A stretch of 28,824 nt of DNA from an uncultured Dorea sp. (lineage in GTDB: Bacteria; Bacillota; Clostridia; Lachnospirales; Lachnospiraceae): the NCBI GenBank assembly GCA_910584575.1, contig CAJUBG010000050.1, positions 1-28,824 on the forward strand, given 5' to 3'. Under the pieces are notes generated by a model. That model saw only the letters and a program-made list of their open reading frames with translations, had not been told where the DNA came from and ran no database searches. Positions within the stretch are counted from its first letter, which is position 1. Each line of letters begins with the position of its first letter. Position numbers and translations under genes: made by a program. Positions 1-7,099 of the stretch are shown here, in pieces.

Positions 1-386
1 TGTCCGAGGATATTGACGCATTTAAGAAGCTGAAGTTCGAGGCGGATTTCCAGAAGCTGTCTCCGGGCGGCGCAATCAGCTATATTGAGGTGCCGAACAT
101 GCAGAATAATATTCCGGCGGTGCTGGCGGTGATGAAGTTCATTTATGACAATATCATGTATGCAGAATTGAATACAAAGAGCGATTATTGTGAATGCTGT
201 GGATATGACGGTGAGATTGCGATCAAGGAGGATGGGACAGGAAAGCTCATCTGGGAGTGTCCCAACTGTCAGAACAAGGATCAGGATAAGATGTTCGTGG
301 CGCGACGGACTTGCGGGTATATCGGCACACAGTTCTGGAACCAGGGGCGTACCCAGGAGATTAAGGACAGGGTGCTTCACCTGTAA
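1..386 (+). CDS. nrdD: Anaerobic ribonucleoside-triphosphate reductase NrdD, C-terminal part (cut by window edge)
   Basis: This is the last ~127 codons (frame starting at base 3) of the class III ribonucleotide reductase, which makes deoxyribonucleotides from ribonucleotides under anoxic conditions in the cytoplasm. The sequence shows the C-terminal zinc-binding cysteines (CECC near the middle and CPNC about 20 residues later) followed by the glycyl-radical loop RRTCGYIGTQFWNQGR; the glycine in CGYIG is the residue activated to a radical in this family. The GTG at 90 is internal and not the real start, because the open frame continues through the left edge. The activase gene nrdG follows 45 bp downstream, the usual arrangement. 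Only the gene end is visible, so nothing can be said about the N-terminal ATP-cone. Confidence 0.95.
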   Translation, partial: SEDIDAFKKLKFEADFQKLSPGGAISYIEVPNMQNNIPAVLAVMKFIYDNIMYAELNTKSDYCECCGYDGEIAIKEDGTGKLIWECPNCQNKDQDKMFVARRTCGYIGTQFWNQGRTQEIKDRVLHL

Positions 387-431
387 GTAAGCCGGAGGCT
401 GAAGCCTGTCCTTTGAAGTGAAGGTGAGAAT

Positions 432-920
432 ATGCATTATGGAAAGATAAAAGAATGTGATATTGCAAATGGACCAGGGGTCAGGGTCAGCCTGTTTGTT
501 TCGGGATGCCGGCATCACTGTAAGGGATGCTTTAATCCGGAGACTTGGGATTTTAAGTATGGTCAGCCTTATACCGAGGAGACGGAGGAGGAAGTGCTGA
601 GGCTTCTTGAGCCGGAGTATATTCAAGGGTTTTCATTGCTTGGCGGGGAACCGTTTGAGCCGGAGAACCAAGGGGTTCTGACAGGGCTTTTGAGACGGAT
701 TAAGGAGAGGTATCCCGAAAAAGATGTCTGGTGTTACAGCGGTTATCTGTATGATGTGGACCTTGTCGGCGGCGGGAAGGTCTATACAGAGGTGACGGAC
801 GAGATGCTGTCCTATATAGATGTGCTGGTGGACGGTGAGTTTGTGGACGAGCTTAAGGATGTAACGCTGGTATTTAAAGGGAGCAGTAACCAGAGGATTA
901 TTGAGTTAAAGAAGAATTAG
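432..920 (+). CDS. nrdG: Anaerobic ribonucleotide reductase-activating protein NrdG (radical SAM)
   Basis: This 162-aa protein is the radical SAM activase that abstracts hydrogen from the glycyl-radical glycine of NrdD using S-adenosylmethionine and a [4Fe-4S] cluster. The cluster motif CxxxCxxC is visible at C26, C30 and C33 (CRHHCKGC), preceded by the conserved NGPGVRVSLFVSGC stretch; a GGEPF motif at about residue 72 is the SAM-contacting segment. Length is normal for NrdG. The ATG is preceded by GAAGGTGAG. It lies 45 bp after nrdD and 20 bp before the NifX-like gene, so the three probably share a transcript ending at the terminator at 1332-1363. Confidence 0.95.
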   Translation: MHYGKIKECDIANGPGVRVSLFVSGCRHHCKGCFNPETWDFKYGQPYTEETEEEVLRLLEPEYIQGFSLLGGEPFEPENQGVLTGLLRRIKERYPEKDVWCYSGYLYDVDLVGGGKVYTEVTDEMLSYIDVLVDGEFVDELKDVTLVFKGSSNQRIIELKKN

Positions 921-940
921 AGATAAGGAGAGATGATTTT

Positions 941-1318
941 ATGAGAATTGCAGTCACATATGAGGACGGACAGGTTTTTCAGCATTTTGGACATTCTGAG
1001 CAGTTTAAGGTGTATGATGTAGAGGACGGGAAGGTCGTTAAGAGCGAGGTGATTGGCACCAACGGACAGGGACACGGCGCTCTGGCGGGCTTTCTGTTAC
1101 AGGGTAATGTTGACGTGCTGATTTGCGGCGGTATCGGCGGCGGCGCCCGCAATGCCTTGGCTGAGGCGGGCATTAAGCTGTTCCCAGGGGCGCAGGGAGA
1201 TGCGGATGCGCAGGTGGAGGCTTATCTGGCGGGAGAGCTTAATTATGATCCGGATACGGTTTGCAGCCATCATGAGCATCAGCATGGAGAAGGTGGATGC
1301 GGGCATCATTGTGGATAA
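941..1318 (+). CDS. NifX/NifB-type (dinitrogenase iron-molybdenum cofactor biosynthesis fold) small protein with His/Cys tail
   Basis: The 125-aa product has the ~100-residue NifB-C/NifX fold: MRIAVTYEDGQVFQHFGHSEQF at the N-terminus and the glycine-rich CGGIGGGARNALAEAGI segment at about 62-78. Members of this family bind iron-sulfur or FeMo-type cofactor precursors, but most occur, as here, in organisms without visible nitrogenase genes beside them, and their job is not established. The last ~17 residues are a metal-ligand-rich tail (HHEHQHGEGGCGHHCG). The ATG at 941 follows AAGGAGA at 925-931. Position right after nrdG and before a terminator suggests a role in iron-sulfur handling linked to the anaerobic reductase; that link is inferred from context only. 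Confidence 0.85.
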   Translation: MRIAVTYEDGQVFQHFGHSEQFKVYDVEDGKVVKSEVIGTNGQGHGALAGFLLQGNVDVLICGGIGGGARNALAEAGIKLFPGAQGDADAQVEAYLAGELNYDPDTVCSHHEHQHGEGGCGHHCG

Positions 1319-1331
1319 GGTGATTTAATAG

Positions 1332-1363
1332 GAGAGAACGGTTATTTGCCGATCTCTCTTTTT
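1332..1363 (+). terminator. Intrinsic terminator of the nrdDG operon
   Basis: GAGAGA at 1332-1337 and CGG at 1339-1341 pair with CCG at 1349-1351 and TCTCTC at 1353-1358, with one A-A mismatch and a 7-nt loop. Five T residues follow at 1359-1363. It sits 13 bp after the NifX-like stop codon. Confidence 0.8.
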
Positions 1364-1394
1364 AGATATATGGTTAAGAGTGGAGGCAAGGGCT

Positions 1395-2123
1395 GTGCAG
1401 AAGATTTTGATTGTAGAGGATGACGCAAAGAATAACCAGATGCTGAAAGACTATCTGGAAAATCATGGATACGCATGTACGCAGGCATTTTCCGGAAGTG
1501 AGGCGAAGCTGTTATTTTCTATGGAGGAGTATGACTTAGTTCTCTTGGATTTGATGCTCCCTGGAATCTCCGGAGAAGAACTGGTGTCTGTATTTTCAGA
1601 AAAATCACCGGTTATCGTGTTATCAGCCAAGAGTGGCCTGGACAGTAAGGTTGAGGTATTGTCAGCAGGCGCGGAGGACTATCTGTGCAAACCCTTTGAC
1701 CTGCCGGAGTTGTTGGTGAGAATACAGGTGCAGTTCCGCCGTCGTAAGAAGCAGGACAGGGATGGCAGTTCTGGGACTTTTGCCGATGGGGGAAATGCCG
1801 GTAAGACAATGCAGACAGATTACGAGCCGCGCGTCTACTCTTACCGTGGGTGGACGCTGAATCCGGATACGCAGGAAATGACGGCCCAGGGAGTACAGGT
1901 GGAGTTGACAAGGCATGAATTTCTGATTATGGAGTTGTTAATTCGCAATCCCAAACGGGTCTTTACGAAGCAGATGATCTATGAGTATGCATGGGGAGAG
2001 GAATATCTGGCGGAGGATAAGACCATCAATGTACATATCAGCAATATCCGTTCCAAATTAAAAAAGAGTGGTACAGATTCCTACATTCAGACGGTATGGG
2101 GGATGGGCTTTAAACTTTCTTAA
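1395..2123 (+). CDS. OmpR/PhoB-family response regulator of an ABC transporter module
   Basis: A 242-aa response regulator. The receiver domain (about 1-118) has the acidic pair E8-D9-D10, phosphoacceptor D52 in LLDLMLPG, and K99 in CKPF. A winged-helix DNA-binding domain (about 145-242) ends in the typical VWGMGFKL. I chose the GTG at 1395 because GGAGG at 1382-1386 and AAGG are spaced correctly before it and the receiver starts MQKILIVEDD; an in-frame GTG at 1380 has no ribosome binding site. Downstream are an ATPase, an ABC-2 permease and a sensor kinase on the same strand, the layout of peptide-antibiotic or lantibiotic detoxification modules. Its likely target is the promoter of the ATPase gene, where direct repeats occur. 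Confidence 0.92.
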   Translation: MQKILIVEDDAKNNQMLKDYLENHGYACTQAFSGSEAKLLFSMEEYDLVLLDLMLPGISGEELVSVFSEKSPVIVLSAKSGLDSKVEVLSAGAEDYLCKPFDLPELLVRIQVQFRRRKKQDRDGSSGTFADGGNAGKTMQTDYEPRVYSYRGWTLNPDTQEMTAQGVQVELTRHEFLIMELLIRNPKRVFTKQMIYEYAWGEEYLAEDKTINVHISNIRSKLKKSGTDSYIQTVWGMGFKLS

Positions 2124-2170
2124 ACTTTTCTGAGCGCTTTTTGAAAACTCTTATATTAGACTGTTATAGA
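2111..2170 (+). promoter_or_regulatory. Candidate regulator-binding direct repeats and promoter of the BcrA-like ABC operon
   Basis: TAAACTTT occurs at 2111-2118 and again at 2121-2128, a 10-bp period. The repeats overlap the last codons of the regulator gene. A candidate promoter follows: TTGAAA at 2141-2146, an 18-bp spacer, and TATAGA at 2165-2170. Helically phased direct repeats just upstream of a -35 box are typical of activating OmpR-family sites. Binding by the adjacent regulator is inferred. Confidence 0.5.
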
Positions 2171-2206
2171 AAACAGGCAGACGGTTGGAAAGGAGAGTAG
2201 GATAAA

Positions 2207-3133
2207 GTGAATTCAGAAAGAAATACATTTGCTATAGAGACAACGGCTCTTACAAAAATATACGGCGATAAGGCCGCGGTGAAGCAGTTGGATTTGAAGA
2301 TTCGGGAAGGAGAAATCTACGGGTTTATCGGCAGAAACGGCGCAGGGAAATCAACTACCCTGAAAATGCTCTGCGGAATTGCAAGCCCGACGGAGGGAGA
2401 AATCCGGTTATTTGGGAAACCAGTCAGCGATCCTGTGGTGCGGCGAAGATTAGGAGTCTTGATTGAGTCGGCGGGGGTATTTCTCCATTTGACGGCAAGG
2501 CAGAATGTGGTGATGAAGGCAAAATGCATGGGGCTTGCGGATGAAAAGAGCGTGGACGAGGTCTTAAGCGTGACAGGGCTTGCAAATGCGGGCAGAAAGA
2601 AGGTGAAGCATTTCTCCATGGGGATGAAGCAGCGGCTTGGCGTCGCGTTGGCGCTGCTTGGGAATCCTGACCTGCTAATTTTAGACGAACCTATTAACGG
2701 GCTTGATCCGGAGGGAATCCGAGAGCTTCGGCAGTTGATTTTCAGGCTTCATGAGGAGGGAAAAACGATTCTTATTAGTTCCCATATCCTGGGTGAGCTT
2801 AGCAAGATAGCAACGGACTACGGGATTATCAAGGACGGGGAAATGGTTGAGCAGCTTACCATGGAGGAATTGGAGGAAAGGTGCCAGGATTATTTTCAGA
2901 TTGAGGTGCAGGAGGTAAGCCGTGCATTGGCTTTGATTCAGGAGACATTTCCAGAGGTGCAGACGGAGGCGGCGGATGCCAGGACAATCCGGATTTACGG
3001 GGTCGAGGATGGCGCGGCGCTGAATCAGATGTTGATTGAGAATCAGATTTCGGTGTATGCTTCGGGGTTCCATCGGATGGATTTGGAGGAATATTTCTTA
3101 GAGCGCATGGAAGGGGGAAGGCAGTATGTTTAA
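2207..3133 (+). CDS. BcrA-like ABC transporter ATP-binding protein
   Basis: The 308-aa cytoplasmic ATPase has Walker A GRNGAGKST (about residues 42-50), an ABC signature in the divergent form FSMGMKQRLG, Walker B LLILDEP and a switch histidine in ILISSH. An extra ~80-residue C-terminal region follows the ATPase core, as in BcrA-type exporters linked to bacitracin or lantibiotic self-protection. It starts with GTG after AAGGAGA (2190-2196); no ATG has a better site. The stop overlaps the permease start by 8 bp, so the two are translationally coupled. Substrate cannot be read from sequence; a peptide antibiotic is the best guess given the neighbouring regulator and kinase. Confidence 0.9.
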   Translation: MNSERNTFAIETTALTKIYGDKAAVKQLDLKIREGEIYGFIGRNGAGKSTTLKMLCGIASPTEGEIRLFGKPVSDPVVRRRLGVLIESAGVFLHLTARQNVVMKAKCMGLADEKSVDEVLSVTGLANAGRKKVKHFSMGMKQRLGVALALLGNPDLLILDEPINGLDPEGIRELRQLIFRLHEEGKTILISSHILGELSKIATDYGIIKDGEMVEQLTMEELEERCQDYFQIEVQEVSRALALIQETFPEVQTEAADARTIRIYGVEDGAALNQMLIENQISVYASGFHRMDLEEYFLERMEGGRQYV

Positions 3134-3932
3134 TCTGTTGCGAATGGATTTATATCGGGTAAAGAGAAGCAAGTCTGTTTATGTCTGTTTTGGGCTGTTA
3201 CTGTTAGCAACTGTGTTGGTTTTTGGAATGATGTGGCTGCTTGAGACTCCCCAGGGACGGGAGATTTCGGTGCCTCTTGGTATGCTTACTCCAGAAGAAG
3301 TAAAGGAATCGGGGAGTATACTGGATGGCGTAGATACTCTGGGCTTTTTCCGGCAGATTTGTCTGGATGGAGGGATGTATAACCTTATATTCGGTATTTG
3401 GGTGATGTTGTTTGTATGTGCGGATTTTCAGAGTGGTTTTATAAAAAATATTATGGCGCTGCATCAGAATCGGTGGAACTATATAGGAAGCAAGGTTTTG
3501 ACAGCGGGGATTGTTGATTTTGGGTATCTGGTACTCCATCTGCTGTTTGCGCTGCTGATGAACCGTATGTTTGGAAATCTGGTGCCCTATGCGGGGTGGA
3601 GGGATATCGTATTTTACCTGTCATGGGTGTGGCTTGTGACGACAGCATTTGCAGCTCTGATTATATTTATCTGCATTCTGACCAGAAGCGTGGCGGCAGG
3701 CTCAGTGGCGGCGGTGCTGTTAGGCGGCGGTGTTGTTGTGATGTCGCTGTATGGGATTCTTAATATGATTCATATGGGAGAATGGCTGAAATATTCGATT
3801 TATTTGACCTGTGCAATGGGACCGCAGAAATATACTTCTGTAAAGAACCTGTATGTATATGTGGTGGGATTTGGTTTCCTGGTTTTGTATACTGTGATTG
3901 CGGGAATTGTTTTGAAGAAGAAGGACATATAG
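3126..3932 (+). CDS. ABC-2 type permease, partner of the BcrA-like ATPase
   Basis: This 268-aa integral membrane protein has about six hydrophobic segments: one near residues 19-38, one near 83-100, then near 125-145, 160-185, 190-212 and 245-262. An extracytoplasmic stretch lies between the first two. Size and layout match BcrB/EpiE-like ABC-2 permeases, which pair as dimers with a BcrA-like ATPase. The ATG overlaps the ATPase stop codon region (ATGTTTAA), and the kinase starts 2 bp after its stop, so the four genes behave as one unit. Sequence similarity in this class is low, so the substrate is not predicted. Confidence 0.8.
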   Translation: MFNLLRMDLYRVKRSKSVYVCFGLLLLATVLVFGMMWLLETPQGREISVPLGMLTPEEVKESGSILDGVDTLGFFRQICLDGGMYNLIFGIWVMLFVCADFQSGFIKNIMALHQNRWNYIGSKVLTAGIVDFGYLVLHLLFALLMNRMFGNLVPYAGWRDIVFYLSWVWLVTTAFAALIIFICILTRSVAAGSVAAVLLGGGVVVMSLYGILNMIHMGEWLKYSIYLTCAMGPQKYTSVKNLYVYVVGFGFLVLYTVIAGIVLKKKDI

Positions 3933-3934
3933 AC

Positions 3935-4819
3935 ATGGTTATTTTAACAGTGGTATTGATTGGTGTTTGTATTATTTTGGCAATACAGTATATCCGCAGT
4001 ATCCTTGCAATCCGTTCTCTGCGCAGGCAGCTTGAGGAGATTGAGAGAGGAAGCCACATGGAGATTGGCGCAGGGTGCCGGCAGCGGGAGGTGCTGGCGT
4101 TATGCGGGCAGTTAAACCGGCTCAGGCAGTATTGGTTTCAGAATCACAGGCAGTATGAGAAAGCAGAAAAACAGTTGAAGCAGAATATCACCGGTCTTGC
4201 ACATGATATCCGCACGCCCCTTACTGGGGCGGCGGGGTATGTCCAGCTTGCACAGGAATGTGAGGATTCGTCAAAATGTGAGCATTATCTTCAGATTGCG
4301 GAAAACCGATTGAAAGAGTTGGGGGATATGCTGGAGGAATTGTTTCTGTATACGAAGCTTACCAGTGCGGAGTTTGAGCCGAATATGTGCGAGCTTCAGG
4401 TATTGCCCCTTCTTTCAGAATGTCTGGTGGGCTTGTACCGCCAGTTTGAAGAAAGGGGAGTTTCTCCGGAGGTGGATTTTGAGTCAGAGGGATTCAGGGT
4501 AAGGGCGGACGAGGAATGTCTTAGGCGGATTTTTCACAATCTAATCCAGAATGGGCTTGTGCATGGCGGAGGCGGGCTTGTGATTCGCCAGAGGGGATGC
4601 TGTATTTCTTTTGAAAATCAGGTGTCAGAAACCAGTATGCCGGATCCGGAACTGATTTTTGAACGGTTCTATAAAGCGGATTTGGCCCGCCGGAGAGGCT
4701 CCTCCGGACTTGGGCTTTTTATAGTGAAGGAGTTGGCGCAGAGAATGGGAGGGCAGGCGGCGGCTGAGCTTAAGGGGCAAATGCTTACGATTCGCCTGGA
4801 GTTTCCAGAAGTGGGGTGA
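3935..4819 (+). CDS. Sensor histidine kinase of the BcrA-like module (short, single N-terminal membrane segment)
   Basis: The 294-aa kinase has one clear membrane segment at about 2-21, no extracellular domain to speak of, a dimerisation/phosphoacceptor helix with H90 (LAHDIRTPLTGAAGY) and an ATPase domain with N-box NLIQNGLVHG, F-box FERFYKAD and G2 box SSGLGLFIVKEL. The usual DxGxG G1 box is replaced by an SFENQVSE sequence, a variant seen in several kinases of this lineage. The start is ATG 3935, 2 bp after the permease stop; the frame is open further upstream to 3782 but that part lies inside the permease gene. Lacking a sensor domain, it probably senses through the transporter or the membrane. 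The 3' end overlaps the convergent DUF1905 gene by 35 bp. Confidence 0.88.
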   Translation: MVILTVVLIGVCIILAIQYIRSILAIRSLRRQLEEIERGSHMEIGAGCRQREVLALCGQLNRLRQYWFQNHRQYEKAEKQLKQNITGLAHDIRTPLTGAAGYVQLAQECEDSSKCEHYLQIAENRLKELGDMLEELFLYTKLTSAEFEPNMCELQVLPLLSECLVGLYRQFEERGVSPEVDFESEGFRVRADEECLRRIFHNLIQNGLVHGGGGLVIRQRGCCISFENQVSETSMPDPELIFERFYKADLARRRGSSGLGLFIVKELAQRMGGQAAAELKGQMLTIRLEFPEVG

Positions 4820-5090
4820 CGGTTACAAGGACGTCGTCGCCAGGCTGTTTACCGATTTTACTGCGGATATCCTTGCGGATTCCGATAATATAGCAGACAG
4901 AACCATCGGCATTTTTCACTCCCATGTTTACGATGCTTCCGCGGTAGGGTTCACCGTCAAAGGTGACTTGTGCTTTGACTCTGCCTTTTCCGAATTCTTT
5001 TTTGATATCAAGGGGGAAACGGATATATGCGCCGCCCTTGTCTGGTACGGCTTCAATGGCTGCATGAAATTCGTAGATTTTATCTTGCAT
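4785..5090 (-). CDS. DUF1905 domain protein
   Basis: This 101-aa protein matches the DUF1905 family in length and pattern: an N-terminal YEFHAAIE strand, GGAYIRFPLDIKKEFGKGRV, then a beta-barrel-like stretch with DGEPYRGS and IIGIRKDIR. The family is a small beta barrel of unknown biochemical role, often fused to or near YdeI-like proteins. GGAG about 10 bases before the ATG is a good ribosome site. The gene lies 12 bp after a short frameshifted reading frame on the same strand, and both probably share the promoter at 5279-5306. Its 3' end overlaps the convergent sensor kinase gene. Confidence 0.8.
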   Translation of the reverse strand: MQDKIYEFHAAIEAVPDKGGAYIRFPLDIKKEFGKGRVKAQVTFDGEPYRGSIVNMGVKNADGSVCYIIGIRKDIRSKIGKQPGDDVLVTVTPLLETPGES

Positions 5091-5102
5091 TGCTATTCTC
5101 CT

Positions 5103-5233
5103 TTATTTTCGTAAAATTTTATCCATGGCTTTTCCTTTTGCCAGCTCGTCGATTAATTTGTCCAGATAGCGGATTTCCTGCATCAAGGGTTCTTGGATAT
5201 CCTCTACCCGAACTTAACTTTTTCTTGATTCAT
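5103..5233 (-). pseudogene. Small frameshifted gene remnant upstream of the DUF1905 gene
   Basis: On the minus strand an ATG at 5233, with CGGAGG 11 bases upstream, opens MNQEKVKFG and then hits TAG. A different frame continues immediately, from about 5213, as VEDIQEPLMQEIRYLDKLID and on to a TAA at 5103-5105, giving a charged amphipathic helix of ~35 residues. Start, ribosome site and promoter fit a former gene of about 43 codons broken by a small indel, or the tail of a larger lost gene. I do not recognise the family. A programmed frameshift cannot be excluded but no slippery heptamer is evident. Confidence 0.35.
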
Positions 5234-5270
5234 GGCTGGTTTAACCTCCGTAGATTTGGTGAAAGTGTTA

Positions 5271-5306
5271 TAGAATCTATTCTACGGAATAAAGAAAATT
5301 TGTCAA
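5271..5306 (-). promoter_or_regulatory. Promoter for the DUF1905 unit with palindrome over the -10 box
   Basis: On the minus strand TTGACA (5301-5306), a 16-bp spacer and TAGAAT (5279-5284) form a strong sigma-A-type promoter. The -10 box is one arm of the perfect palindrome TAGAAT-CT-ATTCTA at 5271-5284, a possible operator. Confidence 0.55.
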
Positions 5307-5351
5307 GGATTGTGAGCAGGATTGATATCTTTCGTTGTATTAGTTATAATT

Positions 5352-5379
5352 AAAAAAGCAGAAAAAGATAAAATTCTGC
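5352..5379 (-). terminator. Orphan intrinsic terminator reading leftward
   Basis: GCAGAA at 5358-5363 and TTCTGC at 5374-5379 form a 6-bp stem with a 10-nt loop. Read on the minus strand it is followed by six T residues (A-run at 5352-5357). No minus-strand gene lies upstream of it; the next gene to the right is on the plus strand. It may insulate, end an antisense or small RNA, or be a leftover. Apart from this and the flanking promoters I see nothing in 5307-5431. Confidence 0.45.
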
Positions 5380-5431
5380 CAGATGAGGCTTAGCATATTT
5401 TTAAACATGACATACCCTTGTCGTGATTTTA

Positions 5432-5461
5432 TGGTATACTTATCCTAAGCAGCCTGCTTAG
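5432..5461 (+). promoter_or_regulatory. Extended -10 promoter and palindromic operator of the GyrI-like/WYL/TfoX operon
   Basis: TGGTATACT at 5432-5440 is an extended -10 element (TG-N-TATACT) with no convincing -35 box. Directly downstream, over the expected start of transcription, is the perfect palindrome CTAAGCAG-C-CTGCTTAG (5445-5461). A repressor bound there would block initiation. The WYL regulator encoded second in the operon is the obvious candidate, by inference. Confidence 0.6.
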
Positions 5462-5502
5462 ACGAATACAAACAAGGGAATAGAAGAAAGGATCATAAAA
5501 TC

Positions 5503-6141
5503 ATGGCATTTGACTATAAGAAAGAATATAAGGAATTTTATCTGCCGAAAAAGAAACCGGAGTTCATAACAGTTCCCCCTATGAATTTTATCGCCGTGCG
5601 CGGCAAGGGGAATCCCAACGAGGAGGGCGGCGCATACAAGCAGTCAATCGGACTGCTTTACGGAATTGCATTTACAATAAAGATGAGCAAGAAAGGCGAC
5701 CATAGAATCGACGGGTATTTTGATTATGTGGTTCCTCCGCTGGAAGGGCTTTGGTGGCAGGAGGGTATAGAAGGGATAGACTATTCCAGAAAAGAAGATT
5801 TTGAGTGGATATCCATGATTCGTCTGCCGGAGTTTGTGACAAGGGATGAGTTTGAATGGGCGATAGCGGAGGCTGAGGCAAAGAAAAAAACGGATTTCTC
5901 TAAAGTGGAGTTTTTCCCCTATGATGAGGGCTTATGTGTTCAGTGTATGCATTTAGGCGCATATGATGACGAGCCGGCAACCATAGAAGCGATGGATACA
6001 TTTGCCAGGGCACAGGGTTATCAGCCGGATATGGGTGGACAGCGTTTTCACCATGAGATTTATCTGAGTGATGCGCGCAGATGTAAGCCGGAGAATTTAA
6101 AGACGGTAATCCGGCATCCGGTGAAAGCCATAGACCTTTAA
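5503..6141 (+). CDS. GyrI-like (SOUL/AraC effector-binding fold) small-molecule-binding protein
   Basis: The 212-aa protein matches stand-alone GyrI-like domain proteins: N-terminal MAFDYKKEYKEFYLPKKKP, the PPMNFIAVRGKGNPNE strand-loop, a central aromatic-rich GLWWQE segment and the C-terminal FHHEIYLSDARRC motif. The fold binds drugs or other hydrophobic small molecules in relatives, but the ligand here is unknown. It has no signal peptide or membrane segment. The start ATG follows GAAAGGA. It is first in a run with the WYL regulator 19 bp downstream, a pairing that suggests a ligand-binding protein and its transcription regulator act together. Confidence 0.85.
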   Translation: MAFDYKKEYKEFYLPKKKPEFITVPPMNFIAVRGKGNPNEEGGAYKQSIGLLYGIAFTIKMSKKGDHRIDGYFDYVVPPLEGLWWQEGIEGIDYSRKEDFEWISMIRLPEFVTRDEFEWAIAEAEAKKKTDFSKVEFFPYDEGLCVQCMHLGAYDDEPATIEAMDTFARAQGYQPDMGGQRFHHEIYLSDARRCKPENLKTVIRHPVKAIDL

Positions 6142-6160
6142 CACGAAAGGAGACGGCGGG

Positions 6161-7066
6161 ATGAAGCTTGACCGGATGATTGGGATATTATCGATTCTTT
6201 TACAGCAGGAAAAAGTGACTGCGCCCTACCTTGCAGAGAAGTTCGAGGTTTCCCGCCGAACGATTAATCGGGATATTGAAGCGTTGTGCATGGCGGGAAT
6301 TCCCCTTGTGACAGAGCAAGGGGTAAACGGCGGTGTTTCTATTATGGAAGGGTATAAGATTGAGCGTACGCTGCTTAGCACGTCGGACATGCAGGCAATA
6401 CTGGCGGGGCTTCGGAGTCTTGACAGTGTATGCGGTACGAACCGCTATGCGCAGTTGATGGAAAAATTATCCGCAGGCGCGTCAAACCTTCTCGCAGGGG
6501 ATACGCATATTTTGATTGACCTTTCCTCCTGGTACAAGGACACGCTTGCCCCTAAAATAGAATTGCTGCACAGCGCAATTATTTCCGGACGGAGGGTTTC
6601 TTTCTGTTACCATGCGCCGAAAGGAGAATCGAGGCGGACCATAGAGCCTTATGACCTGCTGTTCCAATGGGCTGGTTGGTATGTATGGGGCTGGTGCGTA
6701 AAAAGAGAGGATTTCCGCCTGTTTAAATTAGGGAGGATGACAGAACTTCAGATGGGGGAGGTTTTTGAAAAATGTTCTAAACCTCCTTTGCCTGATTTGT
6801 CTCCTGAACGGATATTCCCCAATGCCTACCAGGTAAAAGCCAGGATACAGCCGGAATATAAATGGAGACTGGTGGAAGAATACGGGCCTGACAGCTTTAT
6901 CGAACAGCCGGACGGTACGCTGCTCTTTTCTTTTGGGTTTGTGGACAAGACAAGCATTGTGGGGTGGATTGCTTCCTTTGGGGGAGGCGCGGAGTTACTT
7001 GAGCCGTCCGAGTTTCGGAAGGATGTTCTGGAATTTGCGGAAGGAATTCGGAGAAAATATCTTTGA
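6161..7066 (+). CDS. WYL-domain transcriptional regulator (YafY-like, N-terminal HTH)
   Basis: A 301-aa DNA-binding regulator. Residues about 1-60 form a winged helix-turn-helix (TAPYLAEKFEVSRRTINRDIEAL). The middle region, about 138-200, is a WYL domain with the aromatic core GWYVWGW and the conserved RRTIEPYDLLF stretch, and a C-terminal extension closes the protein. WYL domains bind nucleic acids or ligands and often serve as stress-responsive repressors or activators. AAAGGAGA precedes the ATG. Together with the GyrI-like gene upstream it likely forms a self-regulated unit acting at the palindrome at 5445-5461. Confidence 0.9.
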   Translation: MKLDRMIGILSILLQQEKVTAPYLAEKFEVSRRTINRDIEALCMAGIPLVTEQGVNGGVSIMEGYKIERTLLSTSDMQAILAGLRSLDSVCGTNRYAQLMEKLSAGASNLLAGDTHILIDLSSWYKDTLAPKIELLHSAIISGRRVSFCYHAPKGESRRTIEPYDLLFQWAGWYVWGWCVKREDFRLFKLGRMTELQMGEVFEKCSKPPLPDLSPERIFPNAYQVKARIQPEYKWRLVEEYGPDSFIEQPDGTLLFSFGFVDKTSIVGWIASFGGGAELLEPSEFRKDVLEFAEGIRRKYL

Positions 7067-7099
7067 TAACGATATATAGCGGAAAGGAAGAAAAGAAAT

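Noticed and set aside
3782..3934. N-terminal extension of the kinase frame upstream of 3935
   Set aside because: It lies within the permease gene in another frame, has no ribosome site, and adds a segment unlike kinase N-termini. ATG 3935 directly follows the permease stop and starts a membrane helix.
5027..5353. Plus-strand 108-aa reading frame
   Set aside because: It runs antisense to the DUF1905 gene and its leader, has odd composition and no ribosome site.
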